Notes: generated by a model from the sequence alone, not told the origin. A DNA stretch of 36,228 bases from Cyanobacteriota bacterium (GCA_027618255.1 JAQCFG010000017.1:1-36228), one strand, 5' to 3'. Numbered from the stretch's first letter, positions 24,527-33,617 are shown. Numbers and translations are program-made.

Positions 24527-25066
24527 TTAGTCTGCCAATGCGCTGTAATTTATTTTCGATAATTTCGACTCTGTCATATACGCACCAACAAACGCACCAT
24601 TCAAGTACTGCTTGACATGACCTTTGGCAACTAAATCTCCAGCTTCATCAAATCTAAAATCGGTAATAGTCCTTACAAACCAGTAATCACCGGCGTCTTC
24701 CAATTTACTCTCTCTTTCCCAATGTAAAGAGTTGTCATAATTAAAATCTATTACTCTATTTCTAACCAAGTGCCAATCATTTGCTTGCCACTCAGGATAA
24801 AGCTTACCGTTGATATCGTTGATGCGTATCTTAGAGACAGCTGAACTACCTTCAGCAACATACTTACAATCAGACCAAGTGACTGAAGACTCGACTTCCC
24901 ATTCACCAACCAGTTCAGAGCGCTGCTCGGACTTGGACGCCATCAACTGAAAAGCAATTGCTTGTGCACTTAATGGATTAAAAAATAAAACTAAGCCAAT
25001 TGTACACAGCACAAGCTTGCGTCTCAAACCTAACAATAAAAGCAAAATATAAAATATCCTTTCCAC
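24527..25066 (-). CDS. Exported hypothetical protein
   Basis: The frame opens at GTG 25066. A hydrophobic signal-like segment (LVLCTIGLVLFFNPLSAQA) ends near residue 36, so the true start may be one of the TTG codons further in. The mature part (about 140 residues) is beta-rich with regular Trp/Tyr residues (GEWEVESSVTWSDCKYVAEG, DYWFVRTITDFRFDEAGDLV), like a small barrel or lipocalin-type fold. No family recognised. Confidence 0.6.
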   Translation of the reverse strand: MERIFYILLLLLGLRRKLVLCTIGLVLFFNPLSAQAIAFQLMASKSEQRSELVGEWEVESSVTWSDCKYVAEGSSAVSKIRINDINGKLYPEWQANDWHLVRNRVIDFNYDNSLHWERESKLEDAGDYWFVRTITDFRFDEAGDLVAKGHVKQYLNGAFVGAYMTESKLSKINYSALAD

Positions 25067-25117
25067 GTTAAGAGATATCGGCTATTAGCGTGGCCGACTA
25101 AAGATCTAATTGTAAAT

Positions 25118-25966
25118 CTAAAGCAATTCGAGTAGTTCTTTTGGTCTAGGTGCAGTGAGCTTAATACGCTGTTTGCTTAATGGCTGCCTAAATTCTAGGC
25201 TAATTGCATGCAAAAGATGTCTCTCAATCAGCAAACCAGAACGAAATGATTCAGCGTAAACCGAGTCACCCACAATCGGATAACCAAGGTGAGCCATATG
25301 TACCCGCAATTGATGGGTCCTACCAGTAACAGGATTCAAAGCAAGATGAGCATATTTTTTGTAGTTCTTTATCAACTGGTATTCTGTAATTGCTTTCTTG
25401 GATTTATGACTAGCTCTTTTGGCGACTTGCCAAACTTGCATGGCACCAATCTTGCGCGCCATTTCCATTTCATTTTCTATTCTGCCATTAGCTTCTAATT
25501 TCCAGTGACCATCAACAATAGCTTCATATTGTTTCTTGACTTCTTTATCTTTAAATTGACGCATCAATTCAGTCAATGATTTTTTGTCTTTTGCAAAAAG
25601 ACAAAGTCCACTTGTTTGTTTATCGAGACGATGCACTGGCTCAATATAGCGATAGAGTTTTTTGAGCTCTTGAGTGAGATTAGCTTCATTAGATTTTTCG
25701 GTGGACATAATTGCGTGCCCAGCGTCTTTGTTATAAACGAGCACTTGATCATCTTGGTAAATAATTCGAGAATCTTCAATTACCAGCCTTGGCTTAGCCT
25801 TAGTCTCAATATTGCGAAACACTACCTTATCTTTAGGCTTGATTTCAACTGAGGCATAACGCTCAATCTTGCCATTAACAGTGCAAGCACCAGCTTCAAG
25901 GGCTCGTTTAATTGACCGATTAGTTAAATCATCATGTTTTTCTTTTAAATACTGTATTAATTTCAT
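25118..25966 (-). CDS. RluA-family pseudouridine synthase with S4 domain
   Basis: This 282-residue enzyme isomerises uridine in rRNA or tRNA. An S4 RNA-binding domain covers about residues 1-55 (RSIKRALEAGACTVNG). The catalytic motif is PVHRLDKQTSGLCLFAKD, whose Asp attacks the uracil. Later motifs are HLALNPVTGRTHQLRVHMAHLGYPIVG-type (split here by normal spacing) and RHLLHA. The exact site is not assignable. A TATAAT on the minus strand lies just upstream of the start, giving a very short leader without a clear ribosome site. Divergent from the dehydrogenase gene. Confidence 0.92.
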   Translation of the reverse strand: MKLIQYLKEKHDDLTNRSIKRALEAGACTVNGKIERYASVEIKPKDKVVFRNIETKAKPRLVIEDSRIIYQDDQVLVYNKDAGHAIMSTEKSNEANLTQELKKLYRYIEPVHRLDKQTSGLCLFAKDKKSLTELMRQFKDKEVKKQYEAIVDGHWKLEANGRIENEMEMARKIGAMQVWQVAKRASHKSKKAITEYQLIKNYKKYAHLALNPVTGRTHQLRVHMAHLGYPIVGDSVYAESFRSGLLIERHLLHAISLEFRQPLSKQRIKLTAPRPKELLELL

Positions 25967-26010
25967 GAACTGTTTTAAAATTATAGCTACTTAACAAAGG
26001 AGTTGAGAAA

Positions 26011-27357
26011 ATGAAACAAGAATTATTATCTAAGGATAGCCCAAATCAGGGTATAAAAGAAGAGATGACAGAAAAAGAATGGCCTGAATACACAGCAGGA
26101 GGCAAGACTTGTTATAACGCACAGACTTGTTTTTTGCTTAATCGCCAACATGGAATGCATAAGAATAAAAAGATAGACGATACTTTATTGTCTTACCTCA
26201 ATACTTGCAAGCGCGAAATCACCATGGAGATTCCACTGCGTCGTGATGACGGAACCTTAATGCCAGTTAAGGCTTTTCGAGTACAACACAACAATGCCCG
26301 TGGTCCTTTCAAGGGCGGCTTGCGTTATCACCAAGATGTTGACCTTGCTGAGATTCGTAGCATGGCTAATCTAATGACCTGGAAAACTGCGCTTGTTGAT
26401 ATTCCATTTGGCGGTGCCAAGGGTGGTATTGCAGTCAATCCCAAAGATTTATCAGAACATGAACTTCGCAGATTAACCAAAGCTTTGGTTTCTCATCTTG
26501 GCAATAATATTGGACCGCATATTGATATTCCAGCACCTGACGTCAACACCAATCCCCAAGTGATGTCATGGATCTATGATGAGTACGCCAAGAGTCACTC
26601 AGAAACCTCTCCGCTGGCTGTCGTCACAGGCAAACCAGTAGAGCTTGGTGGTTGCGCCGCAAGGCTTGAAGCTACCGGGCGCGGTGTTGCGATAATGCTT
26701 CGCGAGTATTGCAAGCTCAATAAAATCGATCCTAAATCATTACGAGTTGCTGTTCAAGGTTTTGGTAATGTAGGTTACCATGCTGTGCGCATAATCAGTG
26801 CTGAACTAGGTTCTAAGATAGTCGGCATCAGTAATGCAATTAGTGCAATTGAAAATCAGGATGGTATTGATGTTGAAGCTGCCAAGCAGACCGAACAAGA
26901 ACACGCCGATGATCTAAGCAAATTAGCCGGCTGCAAATCTATCAAACGTGATGATTTGCTTTTCGTTGACTGTGATGTTTTAATCCCAGCAGCTCTTTCA
27001 AATGCAATCACCAAAGAGGTTGCAGAGCGAACCAAGGCAACCGTCTTACTCGAGGCAGCTAATAGCCCGACTACAGCTGAAGCAAACGAGATTCTTTATA
27101 ACAAAGGAGTCTTCATTGCTCCAAGTATTCTTTGTAACGCAGGTGGTGTGATTACTAGTTACTTCGAATGGACACAAAACCTACAACAGTTTTATTGGGA
27201 TTATGATGTTACTGTCGCTGAGCTAGACAAGCGCATGGTCAAAGCATTTTGGGACGTCATTGAAGTTTCCGAAGAGAAGGGTATTGGAACTCGGCAGGCG
27301 GCTTACTTTATTGCTTTAGAGAAGGTTGCGGCGGCGGCTTTGTTGAGAGGGTTTTAA
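26011..27357 (+). CDS. gdhA: Glu/Leu/Phe/Val dehydrogenase, probably glutamate dehydrogenase
   Basis: This 448-residue protein interconverts glutamate with 2-oxoglutarate and ammonia using NAD(P). It has the ARGPFKGGLRYH substrate loop, MTWKTALVDIPFGGAKGGI with the catalytic Lys region, DIPAPDVNTNPQVM, and the Rossmann turn VQGFGNVGYHAV with its Gly pattern. The N-terminal 60 residues have more Cys and Asn than usual. ATG 26011 has AAAGGAG upstream. Specificity for Glu over Leu/Val is inferred from the general match and length. Confidence 0.9.
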   Translation: MKQELLSKDSPNQGIKEEMTEKEWPEYTAGGKTCYNAQTCFLLNRQHGMHKNKKIDDTLLSYLNTCKREITMEIPLRRDDGTLMPVKAFRVQHNNARGPFKGGLRYHQDVDLAEIRSMANLMTWKTALVDIPFGGAKGGIAVNPKDLSEHELRRLTKALVSHLGNNIGPHIDIPAPDVNTNPQVMSWIYDEYAKSHSETSPLAVVTGKPVELGGCAARLEATGRGVAIMLREYCKLNKIDPKSLRVAVQGFGNVGYHAVRIISAELGSKIVGISNAISAIENQDGIDVEAAKQTEQEHADDLSKLAGCKSIKRDDLLFVDCDVLIPAALSNAITKEVAERTKATVLLEAANSPTTAEANEILYNKGVFIAPSILCNAGGVITSYFEWTQNLQQFYWDYDVTVAELDKRMVKAFWDVIEVSEEKGIGTRQAAYFIALEKVAAAALLRGF

Positions 27358-27409
27358 GAGACCAGACTTAGATTTCAAGCCAATTTTAGGTAAAGAGTCA
27401 TTCTTTATA

Positions 27410-27518
27410 GGACACGCTGAAAAACGAAGTTTTTCTAGTCGGGTCCCTGATAAAAGGTTGTGACCGTGCAGAGCACGTGTCACATAAGGCGCGAGAAAGT
27501 CTATTTTTCAGTGTATCC
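27410..27518 (-). mobile_element. 109-bp TA-flanked element (copy E3)
   Basis: TA at 27408-27409 and 27519-27520 flank good terminal repeats, GGACACGCTGAAAAA and its near complement ending GTATCC. Inside are hairpin I with loop GAA, GAT plus an A-run and GG, and an 11-bp hairpin II (TGTGAC-CGTGC stem with AGA loop). The length is again exactly 109. It sits at the end of the minus-strand operon, supplying its last four codons and stop. Strand is nominal because the element is nearly symmetrical at its ends. Confidence 0.8.
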
Positions 27519-30195
27519 TATATTGATACCAATTTGCAATCTTGGGCGTTTCACATTTGCCACAAGGCGCAATTTTGCCATAATCAACGGATACATTTTC
27601 TTCCGGCTCTGACATCTCTATCTTTGCACTGTTTGTTTCTGCAACAACTAAACCCTCTGCCCTTTTCTTCTCAACCACGCTACAGCTTGGATCCCAATGC
27701 ATTAAATAATTCTCATGAACGAGACTTGGAGTTAACTTCTTGCCTTTTTTTGTAACAATGACTCTAAAACCTTGACCTTCATATACAGGAACCAATGCTT
27801 CTTTTGTATCAAGATCAACAGCCGGGGCAACCTTGACCGTATCTTTCTTCTGTGAAGTGCCCTGAGCTGAACCTGATTGGGGCTGAGGCTTTGAAAGCAT
27901 TATCAATTTCAAAAACAAATCCCGCAAATCGTCCGTGAAAGATAAATCAAAAGAAGCATTTCTATGCCATGATTTACTTAATCTTTGTAATAAAACTATC
28001 ACACTTTGCTGCAAATCATTATCTAAAAGCTCTCCCTTATTTAACCTTAGATCTAAATATTGATCCAAGAAATCTGCCAATAATTTACGAAGACCTGGCT
28101 GATCAAGCTCATCAATACGAAGAGTCAAGAATTTGGCAAATAATAATAAAGAGGTTTCAGGACTAAAAGACTCAGCTTGATCCAAAGAATTTATATCATG
28201 ATTAAATTGAAGCAATGAAAGCAAAGAATCAGGCTTAACAAGTGGAAATTGACACAATTCTGAAATCATTCGCCCAAGCATTCTATTCGTACGATCAATG
28301 GAGGGCAGAGTCGATTTGGTATTGTCAAACTTCTTAGCCAAAACTTCCAACTCGGCTTTATGGCAATCTTGATAATTAATGATATCCCTATATATCTGGA
28401 AGCCTGCAATAATTCTAGATTCATTCATTCCAGCCAAGTCTAACTTACTACAAGGTATCTCCTTGTCTTCAGCGATACGGTGATTAACGAAAGGATGAGC
28501 TCCTTTCCCTATATGTTCGTTATGATTCATCTTAATAACAGACAAACTAGGATCTTGTAACAATAGTTGTTTTTCAATCGCTGACTGAGCACTACTTGTG
28601 ACAAATCCAGAAGCGGAAGAATTTATTTTTGAAATTAAGATCGTCTGAATACCATGCGTCTTTGCAAATTGAACTAAAGCAGAAGCGATATTAACCCCAT
28701 TGTCAATAACGGATTTTGCGGAATCTGTATCTATGAAAAACACTAAAGCAAAACCAACACTAGGATCTTCAAGAATAGCAAGATTGGGATTATTCTGAGT
28801 ATATATCTGGCTACTATTCTTTTGACAGCATAGTTTAAAACGTTCAAGAGGTTGAAAATAATTAATAAGATACTCTCCACTATAACCGTTTATTGCATTG
28901 TCTTCTTTTGCTGTTGGTAAAATATCGACTTGAATACCACTCAATGGATCTAGATATTGATACGACCTTTGTGTTTGTTCATAATTAGCAAACTCAGGTT
29001 TTAATAATTGAAGCTCTCTAATGATTCCAGCGCAAGCTCTCTTTAAGTTATGAGCAAATTGAACTGTTTTGGCATACTGTGTTTTTTGAGCAGGAGACCT
29101 AGTAGCCTTTATTGCTTCAGCTTGAATCATCTCCAATTCAGTGTCATTAGTGTTGTTCAAAGCCTCCAAACAACGGGCAACTACCGGTTCAAGTGTTTTT
29201 ACTAAGTCCTCAATCTGATACATCTGCCCCTGTATTGAATAATCTGTGCCTAAGTGACTATTAATCTCTTTCAACAAGCGAAATAAATCTTGAGCCACAG
29301 ATAATTTATAATCCCTTTTGTACCCTCGCAGGTAAGAACGCAAACAACTATTGCCGGTGGGCACTGGTTCGTCTTTGGTCGGTCCATTTGATTCTAGCGC
29401 ATCAACATCCAAGTCAAAATCACTCATTGCTTGAACATCATTTTTAAAACGGAACAGAAAAGTCTCCTTCTTTCGGACTCCTCTCACTGTAGTATCAAAG
29501 CTAGTACTTGCTAGAAGAAAATATTTTTGAGCTGTATCCAATAACTTACTAAGCAATGGATGATCAAAACGAAGCTTAGTAGCATCAAAATTGTTAAGAT
29601 CACAACCTTCGATATGTTTAGCCAGTAAAGACAAGAACTCTGGATAGGGAATTGCAAATGCATCATTTTGTTTGCGTATAGAATATAATTGCAGTAACAA
29701 TGTATGATTTTGAGTTTTTGTTTTATTCAGTTCGGGATATGCCTTTGTCAAAAACTCAAAAGCCTTCGCTCTCTGTCTATCAGTCTCATTAGCACGCCCC
29801 AAAAAATGAAACAACCTTTCTAGAACCATAAAATCAGCAGCATTAAAAAAACCAGTTTCTTTAAAATAATCAGATAGTACGGGGGCAAGTTTCTTCCTTA
29901 CCTGCCCCTTGCTCTCAGTCAAAAGCTGCTTAGCCCAAGCCGGTAAATCAGTAGCTTTCAATTTCAACAAAAGATATTGATCAAGCGATGCGAGCTTTGC
30001 TTTTGGCAAGTTTGGACTTGCACCAAATTCTCGACTAAGCGAACTGGGCTCTATAATTTCTGCAGGCTCAGCAGCAGACAAACAATTCAACTCTTGAACG
30101 TGGCTAGGCTTGTCAACAAGCCGAGCTCTAGCTGTATTCAAATCAGATGTTTGATTTGCTCTTATCCTAGAATTGTCATCAACAGGACCAAGCAT
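27508..30195 (-). CDS. Large protein of unknown system, possible vWA-like segment
   Basis: ATG 30195 starts one base after the stop of the gene before it and has GAGAGG eight bases upstream; it is preferred over GTG 30231. The product is 895 residues, soluble and mostly helical. Residues about 480-610 alternate strands and helices like a von Willebrand A domain: VGFALVFFIDTDSAKSV (DxDxS in place of DxSxS), then GIQTILISKINSSASGF and a later Gly-rich GKGAHP turn. The metal site is incomplete. A linker rich in Gln/Ser/Lys (around 770-790) leads to a small C-terminal domain with CGKC (878-881). The last four residues come from element E3. Last gene of a four-gene operon. Confidence 0.6.
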   Translation of the reverse strand: MLGPVDDNSRIRANQTSDLNTARARLVDKPSHVQELNCLSAAEPAEIIEPSSLSREFGASPNLPKAKLASLDQYLLLKLKATDLPAWAKQLLTESKGQVRKKLAPVLSDYFKETGFFNAADFMVLERLFHFLGRANETDRQRAKAFEFLTKAYPELNKTKTQNHTLLLQLYSIRKQNDAFAIPYPEFLSLLAKHIEGCDLNNFDATKLRFDHPLLSKLLDTAQKYFLLASTSFDTTVRGVRKKETFLFRFKNDVQAMSDFDLDVDALESNGPTKDEPVPTGNSCLRSYLRGYKRDYKLSVAQDLFRLLKEINSHLGTDYSIQGQMYQIEDLVKTLEPVVARCLEALNNTNDTELEMIQAEAIKATRSPAQKTQYAKTVQFAHNLKRACAGIIRELQLLKPEFANYEQTQRSYQYLDPLSGIQVDILPTAKEDNAINGYSGEYLINYFQPLERFKLCCQKNSSQIYTQNNPNLAILEDPSVGFALVFFIDTDSAKSVIDNGVNIASALVQFAKTHGIQTILISKINSSASGFVTSSAQSAIEKQLLLQDPSLSVIKMNHNEHIGKGAHPFVNHRIAEDKEIPCSKLDLAGMNESRIIAGFQIYRDIINYQDCHKAELEVLAKKFDNTKSTLPSIDRTNRMLGRMISELCQFPLVKPDSLLSLLQFNHDINSLDQAESFSPETSLLLFAKFLTLRIDELDQPGLRKLLADFLDQYLDLRLNKGELLDNDLQQSVIVLLQRLSKSWHRNASFDLSFTDDLRDLFLKLIMLSKPQPQSGSAQGTSQKKDTVKVAPAVDLDTKEALVPVYEGQGFRVIVTKKGKKLTPSLVHENYLMHWDPSCSVVEKKRAEGLVVAETNSAKIEMSEPEENVSVDYGKIAPCGKCETPKIANWYQYRIH

Positions 30196-30196
30196 C

Positions 30197-31120
30197 CTAC
30201 AAGCCTCTCTTGACACGGCAAATGGTTCCACCGATATAAAACTCAGTAGCTTTGCTATCTCTGGGTTTTGCCAGAATTAATTGTCCAGTGATGTATCTAG
30301 TAATCCTCATAATGTTGGTATGAATACTATCTACGTTATCTAAAACAAATTTGCGACTTAATCGTCCAGGAGCAATAGATCCTTTGCCTGCTTTCTGCCT
30401 TTGCTTAAGTCTTCGATTTGCTATGTTACGATTGATTTCCAAAAAGCCTACTGGACGCAAATCATAAAAGACTTCAGGCTTACCATCGGGCACTAAGACC
30501 TTGAGAGATTTTTGTTGAGTAAGATCGGCATTATCACTAACAACCCAAGGACTAAGTTCAGGTTCCAGTGCTGTATACGCTGCAATTGACATTGTTTGCT
30601 CTTTTAATTTAGTGACTGTCAATTTTTGATCAGCTCCGAATTTAACTTCACAATCAATACCGCCCATATCAACAAGCAACCTTGTTTTCTCAAGATTGCG
30701 ACTAAATAAAACAAGGTTGTCGTCTAAAGCATGCTGCTCTAATTGTTCAAGTTTAGTTTGTTGTATCCCTTGATTCGTTTTTTGTGTTCTTAATTGCATT
30801 GCAGTAATAAGACTTAATAAATCAACTTGATTGGCGTATTCTGGGTCTACACTCAGTTCTCTGAGCCATTCTCTTACCAGTTCTTTTTTATTAGTAGTCT
30901 CTTTGTCCCCAAGAAACACCTTTCTCAAAGTCGCAAGTGTTTGAAAGTGAGTATGCCCCTCATCAAGCTTGTTTGGCACAGCATCAGGAGCAAAATAACG
31001 CAGTTGCGTTTTCAATAAACTATCCATAAAATCAAAGAAAGCGACTTCATTATTTTTAAATCGTTGTACTTGACTATAATTTAAGCCTAATGCACTAATA
31101 GGATTAGCAGAATCAGCCAT
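30197..31120 (-). CDS. Operon protein, related to the one before it
   Basis: This 307-residue soluble protein has GGGAG upstream of ATG 31120. Its first 70 residues follow the same pattern as the N-terminus of the neighbour (LGL, then V..RF, then F..ML..QLR.F..D...N), so the two look like diverged paralogues. The C-terminal half is strand-rich with two basic clusters (RNIANRRLKQRQKAGKG; RRSRKF-like LSRKFVLDN). It ends ICRVKRGL. No family recognised. Confidence 0.65.
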   Translation of the reverse strand: MADSANPISALGLNYSQVQRFKNNEVAFFDFMDSLLKTQLRYFAPDAVPNKLDEGHTHFQTLATLRKVFLGDKETTNKKELVREWLRELSVDPEYANQVDLLSLITAMQLRTQKTNQGIQQTKLEQLEQHALDDNLVLFSRNLEKTRLLVDMGGIDCEVKFGADQKLTVTKLKEQTMSIAAYTALEPELSPWVVSDNADLTQQKSLKVLVPDGKPEVFYDLRPVGFLEINRNIANRRLKQRQKAGKGSIAPGRLSRKFVLDNVDSIHTNIMRITRYITGQLILAKPRDSKATEFYIGGTICRVKRGL

Positions 31121-31134
31121 TATATAATCTCCCT

Positions 31135-32115
31135 TTATATTTTGATCGTACGAGCAATACCTAATAATTGAATTCGGTCAGTTTTAATATCTATAGCCAA
31201 GACAATATTCGCATCCTTAATCTCTGGACTATAAAAACGCATGATCTGCGGGAAGTCTTTTATAGCAAAACTATACTCTGTTGAAGCTCCGCCACTAACT
31301 CCAAGCTTTTTTGATTCACCTTTACCACCATGCAATAGCTTCTCTAATTCTGCAATATCAGCCGTATCATATACAAAGTCTCTGGTATCAATCGATCCTA
31401 TAATTCTCAAGCTTGGATTTAAAGTCTCCTCTTTTTGAGTTTTAAATCTCCTATAACCATATTTGGCAGAAGACTCTGTACTATCTTGACTTGGATCATC
31501 CAAAACCACTTCGTTTTTCTTTGGACTATATCTATTTAGCTCTTCAATTGTTAAACGTGGATCAATTTCAGTCAAGTCTTGTGACTTCAAAGCACCAGAA
31601 CTAGCACTCTTAAATACCTTGATCTTTTCTTGCATACCAGACCTTTCTCCACCTACACAGCCCATAGAAAATTCACCAGACAAAGCTCGATTTACATTTG
31701 TATCAATAGCCAATCTCTGATTATAGAACGCATTCAAAAATCCTGGACTTTTAACGGTACTAACAAGAACTGAAACTAACTGCTTATTAGAAGTAACTTC
31801 CCTTGCTTTCAATTTGGCAATCATCCCTTGAAACAGCTCTGCTGTTGCTGTTGCTTGATCAGCAGGTGAAGCAAGTAAAGTCTGAACTTCTTTAGCCAAC
31901 GACCCTGGTTTTGCCAAAGCAGCACCAATCTCCTGAACTTCTTGAAAAGCAGTTCTATTTGGGTAGCTACCATCATCATGAAAAGTTCGAGATTGGAGTT
32001 TAATCATGGACTGAACAAATTTGCCCAGCCCCTCCATATCCACTCTTTGATTTCTAGAATCTTGAAATCTCTTAACTAATGCTATGCCCAAACCAAGTTT
32101 GTTAAGATTTTGCAT
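31135..32115 (-). CDS. Operon protein, unknown (326 residues)
   Basis: ATG 32115 overlaps the end of the upstream gene by 14 bases; the longer frame starts at TTG 32121. N-terminal helices (GLGIALVKRFQD, MEGLGKFVQSMIKLQSRTF) match those of the next protein in pattern. The middle is charged, and the C-terminal 90 residues are beta-rich (FVYDTADIAELEKLL, ANIVLAIDIKTDRIQLLGI). No signal peptide. No family recognised. Tight spacing on both sides indicates one transcript. Confidence 0.65.
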   Translation of the reverse strand: MQNLNKLGLGIALVKRFQDSRNQRVDMEGLGKFVQSMIKLQSRTFHDDGSYPNRTAFQEVQEIGAALAKPGSLAKEVQTLLASPADQATATAELFQGMIAKLKAREVTSNKQLVSVLVSTVKSPGFLNAFYNQRLAIDTNVNRALSGEFSMGCVGGERSGMQEKIKVFKSASSGALKSQDLTEIDPRLTIEELNRYSPKKNEVVLDDPSQDSTESSAKYGYRRFKTQKEETLNPSLRIIGSIDTRDFVYDTADIAELEKLLHGGKGESKKLGVSGGASTEYSFAIKDFPQIMRFYSPEIKDANIVLAIDIKTDRIQLLGIARTIKI

Positions 32116-33283
32116 TCTCAAGCCCCATGAGTCGTTTTAATCTATCCATTGAAGTTGCATTAATGTCTAATACCGCTGTATCAAGATCTTGCAAACTTGA
32201 ACCATCAGTTATGTCTTTCAACCAATTGTTTAATAACAAAGCTGACATTTCAGTTGCAGTCATTTTTGCAGTTCTTCCGGTAGGCGCTTCCTCATCAGAT
32301 CCAACACTAGCCTTACTCTTAACCATAGAACTATTTTCCAAAGCTAAACTAATAATCGGCAGTTGTTTTTCGATAGTTTCAGAAATTGAACTTAATGCTA
32401 GATGCAAAGCATCAGCACCCTCCTCTGTATCTCCTGCAGTCTGGACAAAGCTTCTTAAAAACAATGGTACAAATGCTTCATGAGCTACAACGAGACCAGT
32501 TGCTAAACGATCTTGAACAGTACTAGGAATTACTCGTGACTCTAAATTAAAATCTTCAATTAAACTTGGTATTCTTGTAATATCCATACGTTTTGATCCC
32601 ATGAATTGTCCTGGTCTTACCTTATTAAAAGTAACTAATGCATCAGCCGCTTCACCAAGACTTAAATTATATTTATCAGCTAACTCTTCAATAGTAAATC
32701 TGATATCTCCCACAACACTAACGTCAAGAGCATAAGTATCAGCAATACGATTAATTTGACTTACTGTAACAGGGTCATTCATTATAAAATCTTTTGCTCT
32801 CAACCTTAATTCAACTGGTCCATCTTTCTTACCACCATTGGATCTCACAAGTGCTCTCTTCCCATTAGTATTAACTGCTGTACTATTAGCATTTAAAGGT
32901 TTTTTATTTACTATAATCACTCCATTATTATTGTTTATATTTGCTACTGCTGCTTCAGCAGCGCGATATGTTGTCGGTGAAACACGAAGTGCGATTGCAT
33001 TCTGTTGCACTTTAGCTCTTTCAACTTCAACCTCAGGTAATCTAACTAAGGTATGACTATCATCTTCTCCATCAATTTTGAACTCAGCCAAATCTTTAGC
33101 ATGTCTACGTAGCCATTCTTGAGCATCTACTTCATCATCTGCTGGTATAGGTAAAGGTGCACTACTTGATTTTGCAGGACTGCTAAATGCACTGTTTACT
33201 GCATCTGCAAATTGAGCTGCTTCATCATTTCCAGTAGTTACTGGTGTCTTGTCTCTTCTATGTCCTGGGTTGATTGTGTTCAT
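32102..33283 (-). CDS. First gene of the unknown operon (393 residues)
   Basis: ATG 33283 with GGAG six bases upstream and a strong promoter close by. The first 40 residues are Ser/Pro/Ala-rich and lack a Sec signal. Residues about 100-160 include an Asn run and basic patches. The C-terminal 230 residues are helical, with a possible helix-turn-helix-like stretch (RFTIEELADKYNLSLGEAAD). A late segment (TATEMSALLLNNWLKDIT) is amphipathic. It does not match a family I can name. Confidence 0.65.
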   Translation of the reverse strand: MNTINPGHRRDKTPVTTGNDEAAQFADAVNSAFSSPAKSSSAPLPIPADDEVDAQEWLRRHAKDLAEFKIDGEDDSHTLVRLPEVEVERAKVQQNAIALRVSPTTYRAAEAAVANINNNNGVIIVNKKPLNANSTAVNTNGKRALVRSNGGKKDGPVELRLRAKDFIMNDPVTVSQINRIADTYALDVSVVGDIRFTIEELADKYNLSLGEAADALVTFNKVRPGQFMGSKRMDITRIPSLIEDFNLESRVIPSTVQDRLATGLVVAHEAFVPLFLRSFVQTAGDTEEGADALHLALSSISETIEKQLPIISLALENSSMVKSKASVGSDEEAPTGRTAKMTATEMSALLLNNWLKDITDGSSLQDLDTAVLDINATSMDRLKRLMGLENAKS

Positions 33284-33308
33284 ATTTTCTCCTTTAATCT
33301 GTATGACA

Positions 33309-33338
33309 ATACTAGCCCAGCCATGAGTATTATGTCAA
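33309..33338 (-). promoter_or_regulatory. Sigma-70 promoter of the four-gene operon
   Basis: On the minus strand perfect TTGACA (33333-33338), an 18-base spacer and TAGTAT (33309-33314). Transcription would start near 33302, leaving about 20 nt before the ATG at 33283. Confidence 0.8.
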
Positions 33339-33405
33339 GCATCAATTATTAAATAATTACAATGGTCAGGATCAGACTTATTAAAATTAATTAAGCAAAA
33401 AGTAC

Positions 33406-33434
33406 TTGCACAACCCTTACGTACGTGCTAGTAT
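33406..33434 (+). promoter_or_regulatory. Promoter of the small ORF and recA
   Basis: TTGCAC (33406-33411), 17 bases, TAGTAT (33429-33434). The expected start point is at or next to the ATG at 33441, so the small ORF would be leaderless. A TTACGTACGT palindrome lies in the spacer and could be an operator; it does not match a LexA box I know. Confidence 0.65.
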
Positions 33435-33440
33435 CTTTGT

Positions 33441-33578
33441 ATGAGCTTACGAGAGTACGAGAACAACCAAACAATCAATATAAACCAGAAAATCATAGAG
33501 ATAATCAAGCAATATGAGCTGGAAGATACTGAAAACTATTATCAAGAACTCTTCGGCAATAACGCAGCTCAAAATTAA
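33441..33578 (+). CDS. Small ORF (45 residues) ahead of recA
   Basis: ATG 33441 to TAA 33578. The product is hydrophilic and helical (NQKIIEIIKQYELEDT, then ENYYQELFG), with a plausible protein composition. The promoter at 33406-33434 would put the transcript start at its first base, and no ribosome site precedes it. It ends 39 bases before recA and would be on the same mRNA. It could be a leaderless small protein or a translated leader that affects recA; neither is shown. Confidence 0.45.
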   Translation: MSLREYENNQTININQKIIEIIKQYELEDTENYYQELFGNNAAQN

Positions 33579-33617
33579 TTCCAGTTAGATAAAGCTAAAA
33601 TATAAAGGAGAAATAGC

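Noticed and set aside
25573-25852. Small frames on both strands within the RluA gene
   Set aside because: They lie inside a well-conserved enzyme gene and lack translation signals.
27508-33283. Type III secretion gatekeeper or CobT/MoxR-type system for the operon
   Set aside because: No ATPase, no export components and only loose fold-level resemblance; naming it would be invention.
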